Part shown: positions 14,238-15,304 of the stretch, piece after piece
Layout of the letters: each line of letters starts with the position of its first letter
Position numbering within the stretch: position 1 is the first letter of the stretch
Source of the DNA: Cymbomonas tetramitiformis
Lineage: Eukaryota; Chlorophyta; Pyramimonadophyceae; Pyramimonadales; Pyramimonadaceae
Assembly (NCBI GenBank): GCA_001247695.2
Contig: LGRX02035107.1
Location: 1-15,304, forward strand
DNA length: 15,304 nt
Direction of reading: 5' to 3'
Notes under the pieces: generated by a model
The model's database searches: none
Told to the model about the DNA's origin: nothing
Seen by the model: the letters and a program-made list of their open reading frames with translations, nothing else
Position numbers and translations under genes: made by a program

Positions 14238-15230
14238 ATGTCTTTCTTTTCACGCCTAACCCTTAGCGGGCGTTCACGCGCTATGTTCGGCTTTGCGTCG
14301 CATCTGATTGCATCGCATGCGAACACCGAGATTGCTCCTACGCAACCAGCGGGTTCTAAATCTACATGCCCCAACCTACAGCCCGACGCTACCAACCTCC
14401 TTGCCGATACCATGTTCACTATTGGCACCGCTGGCTCTCTAGAATACCGGATCCCTTGGGGGTCGCTTTCTCGCCACGATCTTCACTGGTCCTGGGAAAG
14501 CATACCGCGATCAGCAAAACCAAAACTGCTCCCAACGACGTACCTTCCAGTGTCTCGCGTACAGGATTTTGTCCGGGGCGAAGGAAACTACGGATCACCT
14601 TCCAGTGATCCTAATCCGAACCAGTTTCACATTGTGCGCGTTAGAAACGACGCCAACGCCAAGACAAAACCATATACGAAACCTCCCAAAACGGACCGCA
14701 GTTTAGCTAAACCTCGTCCCGCGCATGATGGTTGGCCCTACAAACATCATTACGCATGTCGTTGCGGGTTCCAGTCCGAATGGTGGAAACGCCAAGCTGC
14801 GAAAGATGCATGTGGTCCCTCTCCAGAAGGCGTTGTTCCACGTCCCGCCACAAAGCTCAAGCAAAACAGATCTGCGCAGTTTTGTGGCTGCTCTGCCTCC
14901 TTTCGGATCGGCGTGCCCGTTGCCTCCTCTTTGGGTGCCGAGTATCCGGTTGTTCCAATAACCTACGTCAACATGGAACACGCGAACCACTGTATCAGCA
15001 CCTGCCCTCCCAAATGTTCTGTTCACGATCTCAGGACCACAGACGGCACCCGTATTGGGTTCTTTCGGTCAGAGATTAGTCCTATTCTTCGTGATTTTCT
15101 TCGTTTCCAGTACAGGAACAACCAGAACGTCAAACCGAAGGACGTGCAGACAGCGTGGCGCACTGTTCGCATTGCTGAAGGAGCCATGGTCTTTGATCCA
15201 GAAACAGGCATGCCGTCGGCCGAGGTGTGA
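14238..15230 (+). CDS. FAR1/MULE-like zinc-finger protein, N-terminal exon
   Basis: The ORF has 330 codons from ATG 14238 to TGA 15228-15230. Its second half contains a Cys/His cluster: Y-A-C-R-C-G-F, a Cys, a basic segment, F-C-G-C-S-A-S-F, then strands ending in E-H-A-N-H-C. A G-C-x-A element followed by a His-x2-His about 30 residues later resembles FAR1/FLYWCH-type (WRKY-GCM1 fold) DNA-binding domains found in front of Mutator-like (MULE) transposases. The assignment rests on spacing and residue style only. The first about 100 residues are Ser/Pro-rich and not recognised. No catalytic DDE domain is present. Because the stop overlaps a consensus splice donor (15227-15232), the coding region probably continues into an exon outside the window. 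Confidence 0.5.
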   Translation: MSFFSRLTLSGRSRAMFGFASHLIASHANTEIAPTQPAGSKSTCPNLQPDATNLLADTMFTIGTAGSLEYRIPWGSLSRHDLHWSWESIPRSAKPKLLPTTYLPVSRVQDFVRGEGNYGSPSSDPNPNQFHIVRVRNDANAKTKPYTKPPKTDRSLAKPRPAHDGWPYKHHYACRCGFQSEWWKRQAAKDACGPSPEGVVPRPATKLKQNRSAQFCGCSASFRIGVPVASSLGAEYPVVPITYVNMEHANHCISTCPPKCSVHDLRTTDGTRIGFFRSEISPILRDFLRFQYRNNQNVKPKDVQTAWRTVRIAEGAMVFDPETGMPSAEV

Positions 15231-15232
15231 GT
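15227..15232 (+). other. Candidate 5' splice donor GTGAGT
   Basis: The sequence after ...GCCGAGGT is a perfect GTRAGT donor, and the TGA stop codon of the zinc-finger ORF lies across it. If used, the exon ends at 15226 and the apparent stop is removed. Confidence 0.45.
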
Positions 15233-15234
15233 AT

Positions 15235-15304
15235 TCCCCAAGCCCCAGTGACCGTATCCCCCATGCCCCAGTGACCGTATGCCCCATGCCCCAGTGTCCG
15301 CATG
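15235..15304. repeat. 23-bp tandem repeat at the window end
   Basis: GCCCCAGTG recurs at 15242, 15265 and 15288, each followed by ACCGTAT or the variant TCCGCAT and separated by CCCCATG-like sequence, an exact 23-bp period. The array runs off the window. It may sit in an intron of the preceding gene. Confidence 0.8.

Noticed and set aside
14366..14608. Alternative frame within the zinc-finger ORF
   Set aside because: The longer frame through this interval leads without break into the Cys/His domain.
1..15304. tRNA, rRNA or bacterial promoter/terminator elements
   Set aside because: No cloverleaf with a GTTC-A-like T arm and no rRNA-like sequence was found by eye; the hairpin plus T-tract near 7037-7065 is better explained as a retroelement 3' tail.

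Overview
This window looks like nuclear DNA of a eukaryote. It has no bacterial-style operons. It carries a MYND zinc finger, a protein kinase whose two halves fit across a short GT-AG intron, AATAAA-type signals, a long non-LTR-retroelement-like block, minisatellites and a ~200/221-bp satellite. The compact, intron-poor host genes and a methylase-bearing retroelement would suit an alga (a red alga is one guess), but nothing here fixes the lineage.

Layout. 1-480: AT-rich DNA with an inverted repeat and many GGGAATT/AATTCCC motifs. 481-841: a GC-rich 45-bp minisatellite. About 842-7070: a T-poor, A/C-rich plus strand that behaves as one retroelement block. It has two upstream ORFs of unknown function (1785-2690 and 2680-3324), then a domain resembling the PCIF1-type adenine methyltransferase family, a type I RNase H with all catalytic residues, a long acidic/glutamine-rich linker with internal duplications, a CCHC zinc knuckle, a restriction-like endonuclease (RLE) domain, and a 3' tail of three consecutive hairpins. 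The coherent reading changes frame four times. No reverse transcriptase motif is visible, so this copy looks decayed or internally deleted, or it belongs to an unusual class.

6917-10330: host-type genes on the minus strand. These are an unrecognised protein whose C-terminus runs into the retroelement tail, a split protein kinase and a MYND-finger 3' exon. 10358-12760: a repeat field, first diverged 91-bp copies and then a satellite with units of two types in AAA-BBB-AA order. Each unit carries two inverted repeats. 12761-13867: intergenic DNA ending in a run of TTAACAC boxes mostly 20-22 bp apart. 13868-15230: a small ORF and a larger ORF with a Cys/His pattern resembling the FAR1/MULE-type DNA-binding fold. 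The stop codon of the larger ORF overlaps a perfect GTGAGT splice donor, so it probably continues outside the window. A 23-bp tandem repeat closes the window.

Most interesting are the methylase + RNase H + RLE element with no visible RT, its structured 3' end, the two-type satellite with hairpins, and the TTAACAC array upstream of the transposase-like gene.
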